Part shown: one piece after another, positions 14,999 through 22,416 of the stretch
How the letters are laid out: each line of letters begins with the position of its first letter
How positions within the stretch are numbered: the first letter of the stretch is position 1
DNA from: Mageeibacillus sp. UBA5442
GTDB taxonomy: Bacteria > Bacillota > Clostridia > Saccharofermentanales > DTU023
Direction of reading: 5' to 3'
Assembly (NCBI GenBank): GCA_002427475.1
Contig: DIRG01000083.1
Span: 1 to 26,738, forward strand
DNA: 26,738 nucleotides
Translations under genes and position numbers: made by a program
Notes under the pieces: generated by a model
Databases searched by the model: none
What the model was told of the DNA's origin: nothing
Seen by the model: the letters and a program-made list of their open reading frames with translations, nothing else

Positions 14999-15854
14999 TT
15001 TGGTTTACCTCCATTTCAACTACGAATATTTCTTCCATTGATAATGGTAGTGGGTTGAACAATATAGGCTCCGTCGCCTCAATCTGTTCTCTTGCCTCTT
15101 CACCGTGATATAAGACTGTTACTACTTTGTTATTAATCTCATAGCTCAATAGCGGCATGTTTTCGAACAGCTCTGCAGCAGGTGCCTCGCTGTAGCCTAG
15201 CTGTACCTTATGGTAATTCTCCCGCAGCTCATCCAGCGACTGTGTGAAGACGATCTTCTTGTTTTCCAACAAAGCCATCTCGTCACAGATGTCTTCCAGT
15301 TCACGAATGTTGTGCGAAGAAATGATGACGCTGATTTCACCTGCGTCAACCAACCGGATCAGCTCACGCTTAAGGGTCAGTCGCACCATAGGATCCAAGC
15401 CGTCAAACGATTCGTCCATCAAGAGGACTTTTGGCTGACAGCTCAACGCCAGAATGACGATACTTTGACGTTTCAATCCGCGAGACAGTAGGTGGAGCGG
15501 CTTTTTCTCATCGAAATGAAACAGCTCCAGCAACTTCCGGTAATAATCTTCATCAAAATTCGGATAAAAAAGCTTATAGTAATCCTTCATTTCATTCGTA
15601 TTAAAGCGGTTAAAATAGAAGGGCTCATCCGAGACGAAAAAGAGTTTCTCCTTCTGCTCTGAAAGCGGAGCTCCGTCAATAGTTATTTCGCCGTCATAAT
15701 CGTAAACCTGACTGATACAACGCATCAGAGTGGATTTTCCTGCTCCGTTGCTGCCGATCAGTCCGAATACTTTGCCATCCGGGATTTCCCAGTCGAGAGC
15801 GGACAAAACCGAAGTGTCGGCGAAACTTTTACTTAAGCTCTTTATTCTCAACAT
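14988..15854 (-). CDS. ABC transporter ATP-binding protein (YtrB-like)
   Basis: A 288-residue ATPase that should drive the overlapping permease. Walker A is GLIGSNGAGKSTLMR (31-45), the signature loop reads LLSRGLKRQS instead of LSGGQ, and Walker B with its glutamate is VLLMDESFDGLD; SSHNIRELE supplies the switch His. The LSRGLKRQ signature is common in YtrB-like exporters. The last 80 residues form a small extra domain. Its start lies inside gntR (26-base overlap), with AGGAGG at 9 bases from the ATG, so all three genes are translated as a tightly coupled unit. Confidence 0.93.
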   Translation of the reverse strand: MLRIKSLSKSFADTSVLSALDWEIPDGKVFGLIGSNGAGKSTLMRCISQVYDYDGEITIDGAPLSEQKEKLFFVSDEPFYFNRFNTNEMKDYYKLFYPNFDEDYYRKLLELFHFDEKKPLHLLSRGLKRQSIVILALSCQPKVLLMDESFDGLDPMVRLTLKRELIRLVDAGEISVIISSHNIRELEDICDEMALLENKKIVFTQSLDELRENYHKVQLGYSEAPAAELFENMPLLSYEINNKVVTVLYHGEEAREQIEATEPILFNPLPLSMEEIFVVEMEVNQNEN

Positions 15855-16209
15855 TTGCTAAGGCCTCCTCTACCAGTGAACGAATTTCATCCTCAGTTAA
15901 ACCTAACATGAGGTATTGTGTGAATAAGTCGGCTAAAGCGGTTTTAGCCTCCTCTTTGATCTCTTTTGTCAGCGAAATGTCGGCGACAAAAGCGCCAACC
16001 TTCGGGACAGTGTTAATGATTCCCTTCTGCTCCAATTCTGTATAAGCGCGGGCGACAGTATTCGGATTAATCCCTAAGGATGAAGCTAATTCGCGAATCG
16101 AAGGCAATTGATCGCCAATGTCGAGCACTCCTGTGGAAACGAGAAGAACAATCTGATCCATGATTTGCTGATATAAAGCTTGTTTACTGCGTGAGTCTAA
16201 GGTAAACAC
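15829..16209 (-). CDS. GntR-family repressor, YtrA subfamily
   Basis: A 126-residue regulator with an N-terminal winged helix (about 10-80) containing the GntR core QLPSIRELASSLGINPNTVARAY (its recognition helix near 50-60), and a short C-terminal helical dimerisation part of about 45 residues. This short form is the YtrA subfamily, nearly always linked to ABC transporters, as here. Translation starts at a GTG preceded by GGGGAG at 5-7 bases. The gene is first in the operon, and a perfect palindrome sits directly between its promoter and its start, so it very probably represses its own operon. Confidence 0.93.
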   Translation of the reverse strand: MFTLDSRSKQALYQQIMDQIVLLVSTGVLDIGDQLPSIRELASSLGINPNTVARAYTELEQKGIINTVPKVGAFVADISLTKEIKEEAKTALADLFTQYLMLGLTEDEIRSLVEEALANVENKELK

Positions 16210-16233
16210 AGATTCTCCCCTTCCTAGAAAAAA

Positions 16234-16259
16234 AGTACAGAAACAATCGTTTCTGTACT
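16234..16259. promoter_or_regulatory. Operator palindrome of the GntR/ABC operon
   Basis: AGTACAGAAAC - 4 bases - GTTTCTGTACT, a perfect inverted repeat with 11-bp arms, placed immediately downstream of the -10 box and 25 bases before the GTG of gntR. A further half-site AGTACAG is at 16269-16275 within the promoter spacer. Position over the transcription start predicts repression by blocking RNA polymerase. Confidence 0.85.
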
Positions 16260-16260
16260 A

Positions 16261-16290
16261 ACTATACTAGTACAGGCAGGACACTGTCAA
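16261..16290 (-). promoter_or_regulatory. Sigma-A promoter of the GntR/ABC operon
   Basis: On the minus strand, TTGACA (16285-16290), 18 bases, TATAGT (16261-16266). The -35 is a perfect match and the -10 has one mismatch. The operator palindrome begins two bases after the -10. Confidence 0.8.
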
Positions 16291-16306
16291 GTGTATCTTT
16301 TTGAAT

Positions 16307-17497
16307 TTATCTTGCTTCTTTAAATGCCTTGATTATTCTCTCGCAGGCCTCCAAGACAACTGAGCGAGGCGATGATGTCGTCATCCTTTGGAAACCCTCG
16401 CCACCGTCCGGATCGTGCATCAAGCCGTCAGTCAATCTGACGCGAGCGACTTCGTGAACCAAATGATGAATCTCGGCATCGGACAAGCCAGTGGGATTGA
16501 AATCGAACCACAATAAGTAAGTTCCTTCAGGATCCGTGACCTGCACTTCGGGCATTTCAGCAGCAAACAAGGCTCTCACTTGCTTAATGTTTTCGTCGAT
16601 GTAGGCGTTCAAGGCATCAAGCCAATCACGTCCGGCATCCGAGTAAGCTGCAATCTGGGCTTCCAGCGCAAAAGGCGAGATCAGAGTCGACGGAAGCACT
16701 GCCTTGACCTGCTCACGCAATCTCTCATTGAAAATAATGGCGCTGGCACATTTAATGCCGGCACAGTTGAAACTTTTGCTGATGGAACCCACCTGGATCA
16801 CCAGATCGTCAGGGCGTGCTAAAGCGAGGAGTGGAGTGTGCTTTTGCCCCGGCCGCAAAAGATCACAATGGATCTCGTCGGAAATAATCAAAACTCGGTG
16901 ACGTCGGCAGATTTCCAGCATCTTTAAGAGTTCATCCTCACGCCAGATGCGGCCGACCGGATTGTGCGGCGAACAGAGTACGAATATCTTATTGCAGGGA
17001 TCGGCGCAAGCCTTTTCCAGAGCCTCAAAATCCATCGAATAAGTGAAAGCGTCTTCCCGGATCAAGCGAGCACTGACTATATTGCGATGCAGCTGATTCT
17101 GGAATGCCTTGGTAAAAGTGCCGTAGACCGGGCGTTGCAAGATGATGCCGTCGCCCACATTGGAAAAGCCTTCAACGATACAGTTCATCATGCCGATGCT
17201 GCCATCTCCGACCACTATCTCCTCGGCCTCGACTTCCAAATCGAAGCGCTCCTTCATCCACCAGCGCAGGCTGTCGCGAAAACGCGGCTCCGCCTCTTCC
17301 GTCGTATAGCCATAAATGCGCCTATCCACAACTTTTTGCAAAGCCGAACTGATCACCTCGGGAACGGCGAAATCCATGTCGGCTGTGCTCAAAGCAATAT
17401 ATGCCGGCTCGCCCTCCTTCGTTTGTGGCAGCGTATCCCATTTCGCAGAAGCCGTACCGCGTCGATCAATTACTTCATCAAAAATCTTACTATGCAT
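16307..17497 (-). CDS. PLP-dependent MalY/PatB-type aminotransferase or C-S lyase
   Basis: A fold-type I PLP enzyme of 396 residues in the MalY/PatB group, whose members cleave cystathionine or other cysteine S-conjugates, releasing pyruvate, ammonia and a thiol. Recognisable parts are STADMDFAVPEVI (37-49), VYGTF (124-128), CSPHNPVGRIW (175-185), SDEIHCDL (206-213) and the PLP lysine Lys241 in SISKSFNCAG. The first in-frame start is GTG at 17512, but GGGAGAG lies just before the ATG at 17497, which also gives the usual N-terminus, so that start is used. An extended -10 promoter lies at 17531-17539. The gene stands divergent from the DUF1847 gene. Whether it acts as lyase or aminotransferase cannot be told from sequence. 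Confidence 0.9.
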   Translation of the reverse strand: MHSKIFDEVIDRRGTASAKWDTLPQTKEGEPAYIALSTADMDFAVPEVISSALQKVVDRRIYGYTTEEAEPRFRDSLRWWMKERFDLEVEAEEIVVGDGSIGMMNCIVEGFSNVGDGIILQRPVYGTFTKAFQNQLHRNIVSARLIREDAFTYSMDFEALEKACADPCNKIFVLCSPHNPVGRIWREDELLKMLEICRRHRVLIISDEIHCDLLRPGQKHTPLLALARPDDLVIQVGSISKSFNCAGIKCASAIIFNERLREQVKAVLPSTLISPFALEAQIAAYSDAGRDWLDALNAYIDENIKQVRALFAAEMPEVQVTDPEGTYLLWFDFNPTGLSDAEIHHLVHEVARVRLTDGLMHDPDGGEGFQRMTTSSPRSVVLEACERIIKAFKEAR

Positions 17498-17530
17498 ATT
17501 CTCTCCCTGCACTTAAAAGTCTTATTCAGT

Positions 17531-17539
17531 ATTCTAACA
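17531..17539 (-). promoter_or_regulatory. Extended -10 promoter of the PatB-like gene
   Basis: TGTTAGAAT on the minus strand, an extended -10 with one mismatch in TATAAT, 34 bases before the chosen ATG. The -35 region (TTCTTT) is poor. The opposite strand of this 161-base divergent gap has only a weak candidate, TGCTAATCT, for the DUF1847 gene. Confidence 0.5.
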
Positions 17540-17658
17540 GAGAGCCGCGCAGCAAAGAATCATATTTCCTCAAGCAATATCGCGCTCAAAAGCCCTCACC
17601 CGTGCTAATCTATTTAAAAAGCGAAGCGTCAGTTTATTTGTCGCAGGAAGGAAAGTTA

Positions 17659-18288
17659 ATGTATCAGTGTTCATATTGCGGAAAAAAGGGCTGCAAATCA
17701 TATAACGAAGAGGAGACCTTGGCAGTCTGTGCCGGCAAAAGCTCCGCTATCCACGAAGAAGCGACAAGGCTCTTTCAGGAAGAAGAGAATCAACTTATCG
17801 CGCGTGCAGCAGGCAAGGTGGAAATACAAGGTTACGGGCGCTTAACACGCATGGAAGAAGTCATGGATTTTTGCAAACTCTGCGGCTACGAGAGCCTTGG
17901 CCTGGTTTTTTGCTCAGGCTTAAGCAGAGAAGCAAGAACGGTGACAGAAATCCTGATCCACCATGGCTTCTCGGTTAACTCTGCACTCTGCAAGACAGGT
18001 TCTCTGCCGAAGTCGCTGGTCGGTCTTGAAGCGGCTGATACACATTCCAACTGTGCCGACGAAGTGATGTGCAATCCCATCGGACAGGCGCTCCTAATGA
18101 ACGAGCAAAAGGTCGACTTTACTATCATTATGGGTTTATGTGTGGGTCACGATACCCTGGTGATGAAATATCTCGAATCGCCGATGACAGTGTTGGCGGT
18201 GAAAGACAGAGTAGCGGGACATAATCCCTTGGCTCCGATCTATACAGCCAAGTCCTATTACAGAAATCGCTTTTTCCCGGAGGATTAA
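17659..18288 (+). CDS. DUF1847 cysteine-rich putative metal-binding protein
   Basis: A 210-residue protein of unknown function in the DUF1847 group. It opens with a CxxCxxxxC pattern (CSYCGKKGC, residues 4-12), followed by further cysteines in FCKLCGYE, VFCSGL, ALCKTG, NCADEVMCNP and GLCVGHD, and ends with a VLAVKDRVAGHNP segment. The number and spacing of cysteines suggest a metal or iron-sulfur centre, but no known catalytic motif is visible. The frame is open far upstream (from 17401), but that part is antisense to the aminotransferase; the ATG at 17659 with AGGAAGGAA before it is the right start. The amidohydrolase begins two bases after its stop, so the two are co-expressed. Confidence 0.8.
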   Translation: MYQCSYCGKKGCKSYNEEETLAVCAGKSSAIHEEATRLFQEEENQLIARAAGKVEIQGYGRLTRMEEVMDFCKLCGYESLGLVFCSGLSREARTVTEILIHHGFSVNSALCKTGSLPKSLVGLEAADTHSNCADEVMCNPIGQALLMNEQKVDFTIIMGLCVGHDTLVMKYLESPMTVLAVKDRVAGHNPLAPIYTAKSYYRNRFFPED

Positions 18289-18290
18289 TT

Positions 18291-19883
18291 GTGAGTTTAA
18301 GGCTGACGAACTGTAGTTTTTTTGATAAAAATCTGACAAGAGCGGACGGTGCTCTGCAAATCGAAGACGGTATAATTACGGCGCTCGGCAGTATGGCGGA
18401 GAGCTCGAATTGGCCGCGGGCCGAGCGAGAAATTTCGCTGGATGGGCGTATAGTCTTTGCGGGACTGCTGGATGCCCATATGCATTTGGAAAATTGGGCT
18501 TTGCGACACAGTCAAATTTCCTTGGACAGCGCGCGCAGTCTCGCAGAAGTCCTGAGTCTTTTGACCGAGCAAGTACGCATTGCGGAGGCATCCGGGCAGA
18601 GCAAAGAAATTATCCTCGCCGGCTGGAATGAGGAGAACTATCCGGAACAACTCCCGCCTTCTTTGCAAGAATTAGATGCTATCAGCAGTCAGATTCCGAT
18701 TATTCTAAGTCGCATCTGCGGTCATGTCTGTGTGGTGAATTCCGCTGTTCTGCGCGAATTTGACTGGCAGAGTTTCGCCGAGACTGAGCCGGGCTCAGTG
18801 GGATTAGCTGAGAACGGCAGACCTAACGGGATACTCTCCGAGAACGCCATGTTTAACCTTCTCTCTTTGCAAGAGAAATACAGTAAAGAGCAGCAAAAGG
18901 AGCTCTTAGCTTTCGGCCTGAAAAGCATGGCGGCGTATGGCTTAACAGCCGTGGCCAGTCAAGAGACCGGCAGTCTGCAGGATGTGGATTTCCTCTCGGC
19001 ACTGGAAGATATATATGAGACAGATCCGGATCTGCCTGCCTATTACGCGCAGATCGGCTTGTCGGATCCGGAAGAGATTTCAGACTTTTTAGCTCTGCGC
19101 GAGCAGTATCGCACCCATCCACAGATCAAGATAGCCTCAGTTAAGCTCTTCAAGGACGGTAGTCTGGGTGGGAGAACGGCATTGTTGCGAGAAGTGTATA
19201 GCGATGATACTTCCACTTCAGGACTGGACCTAATTCCTTACGAGGAGCTAGTCTGCTGGTTTGAACAGGCGAACGCTGCCGGTGTTCAATTGACGATTCA
19301 CGCGATTGGCGACAGAGCCGTTGCGGAGATTGTGGATGCTTTTACAGCGGCCGCCAAGACAGATGCGGATCGTTCCAATTACCTGCGTCATACGATCATC
19401 CACTGCCAGATCACGGATGCAAAACTCCTGCAACGTCTAGCGCAGTCGCAGCTACTGGTCATCACGCAGCCACTCTTTGCTGCCTCCGATTGGCAGATGG
19501 CTCAGGCTCGCCTCGGGGACAAAAGGCGTAACGCCGCCTATGATTATCGCGCAGCTTTGGATCTGGGGATTCATCAAGCTTTCAGTTCAGACAGTCCGGT
19601 CGAGAGCGCCAATCCATTGTTGACGCTGGCTGCAGCTCTTGATCATCCGCAGCCGGAAAAATCCCTTAGCCTACAGGAAGCGCTAGCCGCATCCACAGAA
19701 AACGTTGCCTATGTGCTGGGCGAGGAGGAAAGCAGAGGCGAACTCCGGGTCGGAGCGACCGCTGATCTCTCCGTTGTGCAAGCGGACAGCTTCGACGACT
19801 TGACGGCAGAGAAGCTACGCCGGACAGAGATCGCTCTTACTATTCGCGCTGGCCGGATTATTCATCGAGCGCAGGATTTCTAG
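18291..19883 (+). CDS. YtcJ-like metal-dependent amidohydrolase
   Basis: A 530-residue amidohydrolase-superfamily enzyme of the YtcJ/NfdA-like branch (amidohydrolase_3). Metal-site motifs are DAHMHLE (62-68), SVKLFKDGSLGGRTALL with the likely bridging Lys, IHAIGDRAV, IIHCQ and FSSDSPVESANP with the catalytic Asp. The N- and C-terminal beta strands form the usual sandwich domain (LDGRIVFAGL; LRVGATADLSVV). Substrate is unknown; family members hydrolyse N-substituted formamides or similar amide bonds. Translation starts at GTG, 18291, with GGAGG at 6 bases, inside the end of the DUF1847 gene. A hairpin at 19933-19958 follows. Confidence 0.9.
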   Translation: MSLRLTNCSFFDKNLTRADGALQIEDGIITALGSMAESSNWPRAEREISLDGRIVFAGLLDAHMHLENWALRHSQISLDSARSLAEVLSLLTEQVRIAEASGQSKEIILAGWNEENYPEQLPPSLQELDAISSQIPIILSRICGHVCVVNSAVLREFDWQSFAETEPGSVGLAENGRPNGILSENAMFNLLSLQEKYSKEQQKELLAFGLKSMAAYGLTAVASQETGSLQDVDFLSALEDIYETDPDLPAYYAQIGLSDPEEISDFLALREQYRTHPQIKIASVKLFKDGSLGGRTALLREVYSDDTSTSGLDLIPYEELVCWFEQANAAGVQLTIHAIGDRAVAEIVDAFTAAAKTDADRSNYLRHTIIHCQITDAKLLQRLAQSQLLVITQPLFAASDWQMAQARLGDKRRNAAYDYRAALDLGIHQAFSSDSPVESANPLLTLAAALDHPQPEKSLSLQEALAASTENVAYVLGEEESRGELRVGATADLSVVQADSFDDLTAEKLRRTEIALTIRAGRIIHRAQDF

Positions 19884-19932
19884 CCACAGGCAAGACCCAC
19901 CTGCATCTTGCAGGGATCCTCAAGAAATAAAG

Positions 19933-19958
19933 AAGCCAGCTCCGGCGGGAGCTGGCTT
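19933..19958 (-). terminator. Terminator of the ferritin-like gene, possibly bidirectional
   Basis: AAGCCAGCTCC-4-GGAGCTGGCTT, a perfect 11-bp stem. On the minus strand it is followed by CTTTATTTCTT, a good T-rich tail, so it ends the ferritin-like transcript. On the plus strand the tail is only TTAT but the strong stem may also stop the amidohydrolase transcript. Confidence 0.8.
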
Positions 19959-19992
19959 ATCAGCTTAGTTTAACTGCAGCTAGGATTCTGCA

Positions 19993-20475
19993 TTAATAGT
20001 CGGGCATATTTGTGAACATCGCGTGAGTGACATACTCGTCACCGTGGCGAATCATTTCGATTAGTTTATCCAACTGGTCGTAATGTCTTTGTTCTTCGGC
20101 GACCAGCCAGACGAGGAGAGCCTTTTCTGTTTCATTCTCAGCATTTTTGAGCTGCTCTTCGTACAAGACGATGGATTTTCTTTCCATTTCCAGTGCGGTC
20201 AGATACACGTCCAGAGCTCGTGGCACCAGAAAGTATTCGCTATCAACGTCGTCAGCTGTAGCGAAGAAGGTTTTTTCCATATCTTGAGTCTCTTCCGGGA
20301 CTACGAATTGCTCTTGTCTCTGATATTCCAAAATCGCTAACTCATGGCGGCGTTCCGCTTCTGCCAGAATTTTGAAGATTCTATGTATTGCCGATTCAGG
20401 ATGTTTGTCTGCCTGCTCCTCATAGTAAGCTGCGCCTTCCTGCTCAAGTTGAATTGCTTGTTGATAAATACTCAT
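19993..20475 (-). CDS. Ferritin-like (rubrerythrin-type) diiron protein without rubredoxin domain
   Basis: A 160-residue four-helix protein. The diiron ligand pattern is present: Glu near 11-13 in the first helix (LEQEGAAYYEEQA), ERRH at 41-44 in the second, EMERKSIVLYEEQ in the third and AEEQRHYDQL in the fourth. Rubrerythrins reduce peroxide in anaerobes; here the C-terminal rubredoxin CxxC module is missing, so electrons would come from a separate partner or the protein has another role. GGAG stands within 15 bases of the ATG. No redox partner gene is adjacent. The presence of such a protein fits an anaerobic or microaerophilic host. Confidence 0.85.
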   Translation of the reverse strand: MSIYQQAIQLEQEGAAYYEEQADKHPESAIHRIFKILAEAERRHELAILEYQRQEQFVVPEETQDMEKTFFATADDVDSEYFLVPRALDVYLTALEMERKSIVLYEEQLKNAENETEKALLVWLVAEEQRHYDQLDKLIEMIRHGDEYVTHAMFTNMPDY

Positions 20476-20566
20476 CCTATCTTCTCCTTCTCTCGTTGGC
20501 AGCGTAGCTGATTTCTGCCTTTTTATTGCATCCAGAATAGCATCTGTTTCTGCGCTGAGTTGTCAC

Positions 20567-21430
20567 CTAAAGCACGAGCAAAGTTAAAGCCATAATCAGC
20601 ATGCCGACGATGACGCCTCCGATTACTAAATGATGTTCGCCTTGCTTTTCTGCAGTTGGCAGCAGCTCGTCCAGTGAGATGTACACCATGATGCCGGCAG
20701 CAAAAGCAAAGACCACCGCCAGCAAGGTCTCGCTGATGTAAGGCCGTAAAATCAGGAAGCCAATTAAGGCTCCAAAGGGTTCTGCCAGGCCGCTTAAAAG
20801 AGCGGTCAGGAACGATTTTTTCTTATCCCCGGTGCCTGCATAGAGGGGAACGGCTATGGCGATTCCTTCCGGGATGTTGTGAATAGCGATAGCGATAGCG
20901 ATGCTGACGCCGAGGGCCGGGTCGGCCAAGGCAGCGACAAAAGCAGCGATGCCTTCGGGCATATTATGTGCGGCAATCCCGATGGCAGATAAGAGGCCGA
21001 CTCGAGTCAAATTGCTTTTTTCTCTGACCTCTTCTCGTTTGACTACACTTAATTTGGCTTTAGCCGGCTTTTCATGAAGATGAGGATCGTAGCTGATGTC
21101 AGTCACACTATGAAGTTCATGCGGGTTTTGTGCTTCCGGAACCAGAAAGTCAATGATCATAATGAAAAAGATGCCGCCGAAGAAGGACAGCACGGTATAG
21201 AGATTGCCTCGATTGCCGTAGATTTCACTCAGAGTAATATAAGAACCGCCCAGCATCTCAACAAAGGCGATGTACAGCATGACACCTGCGGAGAGGCCCA
21301 AAGACGCGGACACAATATGCTGGTTGAGCGGCTTTTTCCGGAAAATGACGAGTCCGCCGATCCCGGTCGAGAGTCCTGCCAGCGTTGTCAGCGCGAAGGC
21401 CCGTAAGTAATCAATTAGCTGTAAATCCAT
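20567..21430 (-). CDS. ZIP-family divalent metal transporter, copy A (His-bearing loop)
   Basis: A 287-residue membrane protein with eight predicted segments, related to ZupT. ZIP proteins move zinc, iron or manganese into the cytosol. The metal-site motifs are AHNMPEG in TM4 and IHNIPEG in TM5, followed by the conserved GTGDKKKSFLTALLSGLAEP. The cytosolic loop between TM3 and TM4 (about residues 100-145) contains several His (NPHELHS, DPHLHE) and many Lys. It starts 19 bases after copy B and shares its sequence over most of the length, so the pair is a tandem duplication and probably one transcript. AAAAGG about 7 bases before the ATG serves as ribosome site. Confidence 0.93.
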   Translation of the reverse strand: MDLQLIDYLRAFALTTLAGLSTGIGGLVIFRKKPLNQHIVSASLGLSAGVMLYIAFVEMLGGSYITLSEIYGNRGNLYTVLSFFGGIFFIMIIDFLVPEAQNPHELHSVTDISYDPHLHEKPAKAKLSVVKREEVREKSNLTRVGLLSAIGIAAHNMPEGIAAFVAALADPALGVSIAIAIAIHNIPEGIAIAVPLYAGTGDKKKSFLTALLSGLAEPFGALIGFLILRPYISETLLAVVFAFAAGIMVYISLDELLPTAEKQGEHHLVIGGVIVGMLIMALTLLVL

Positions 21431-21449
21431 TTTTTTGCCTTTTTTATCC

Positions 21450-22310
21450 TTATAGAATGAGTAGGGAAAGTGCCATAATTGCCATTCCGATTACTAATCC
21501 GGTGATCACGATATGGTGCTCGCCTTGCTTTTCTGCCGAAGGCAGGAGCTCATCCAGAGAGATGAAAACCATAATCCCAGCTACTGCTGCGAAAATTATG
21601 CCGAGGAGAGATTCGCTGAGAAAAGGGCGGAACACGAGGAAGCCGAGTAGGGCTCCGATAGGTTCAGCCAGACCGGAGAAAAGCGCCGTGAGGAAGGAAC
21701 GTTTTTTGTCACCGGTGCCTGCGTAGAGCGGAACTGCTACGGCAATTCCCTCTGGGATATTGTGGATAGCGATTGCAACCGCAATGCTAATACCTAAGGC
21801 AGGATCAGCTAAGGCTGCAACAAAGGAAGCCAGTCCTTCCGGCAGGTTGTGGATGATGATGGCAACAGCAGAAACTCTCCCGACTCTGGTCAATTCGCTT
21901 TTTCTTTGAATTTCTTCCCGGTCAATTATGCAATCTTCGCATATTTCGGCCTCTTCAATGTGAGGGTCGTAAGTGACTTCGTCTACACCCCGCATTTCAT
22001 GCAGGTTCTGTTCTTCAGGAATGAAGAAGTCAATCAGCATACTGAAGAGTATTCCTCCGAAGAAGGCCAATACAGCGTAGATTTCTCCGCGACTTCCGTG
22101 GATTTCACCTAAGGTGTCAAAGGATCCACTGAGCATCTCCACGAAGGAGATGTACAGCATGACACCGGCCGAAAGTCCCAGTGAAAATGAAATAATGTGT
22201 TGGTTGAGTGGTTTTTTGCGAAAGACAACCAGTCCGCCAATACCCGTCGAGAGACCGGCGAAGGTTGTTAGGGCAAAAGCTCGAATGTAATCAGCAAAAG
22301 ATAAATCCAT
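21450..22310 (-). CDS. ZIP-family divalent metal transporter, copy B (Cys/acidic loop)
   Basis: A 286-residue paralogue of the next gene, with TM motifs IHNLPEG and IHNIPEG and the same GTGDKKRSFLTALFSGLAEP segment. The TM3-TM4 loop differs: His are fewer and a CEDC motif with neighbouring acidic residues appears (about residues 126-134). This suggests the copies sense or prefer different metals. AGAGGAG precedes the ATG at about 4 bases. No clear promoter is visible in the 106-base gap to enolase; the eno terminator occupies much of it. Confidence 0.93.
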   Translation of the reverse strand: MDLSFADYIRAFALTTFAGLSTGIGGLVVFRKKPLNQHIISFSLGLSAGVMLYISFVEMLSGSFDTLGEIHGSRGEIYAVLAFFGGILFSMLIDFFIPEEQNLHEMRGVDEVTYDPHIEEAEICEDCIIDREEIQRKSELTRVGRVSAVAIIIHNLPEGLASFVAALADPALGISIAVAIAIHNIPEGIAVAVPLYAGTGDKKRSFLTALFSGLAEPIGALLGFLVFRPFLSESLLGIIFAAVAGIMVFISLDELLPSAEKQGEHHIVITGLVIGMAIMALSLLIL

Positions 22311-22375
22311 AGTCTCCTCTTTACAAAAATTTATGGTACTCGCAGATGGCGGCTGCGGATTCAGTTTGCAAATAA

Positions 22376-22403
22376 GCCGACGCTATGAAGTCATAGCGTC
22401 GGC
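22376..22403 (-). terminator. Terminator of enolase
   Basis: GCCGACGCTATGA-2-TCATAGCGTCGGC, 13-bp arms (about 12 paired with a 4-base loop), 13 bases after the eno stop. On the minus strand it is followed by TTATTTG, a modest T-rich tail. It separates eno from the ZIP pair. Confidence 0.75.
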
Positions 22404-22416
22404 AGTTCTACTTTAC

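Noticed and set aside
17322..17330. CTATCCACA, near-canonical DnaA box; similar sites at 9217-9225, 13738-13746 and 21764-21772
   Set aside because: Single scattered copies inside coding genes, no clustering, expected by chance.
17401..17658. Upstream extension of the DUF1847 frame
   Set aside because: It overlaps the aminotransferase on the other strand, and the internal ATG at 17659 has a clear ribosome site and the conserved Cys-rich start.
18297..18668. Minus-strand frame of 123 codons inside the amidohydrolase gene
   Set aside because: Antisense shadow of a clearly coding sequence with metal-site motifs.
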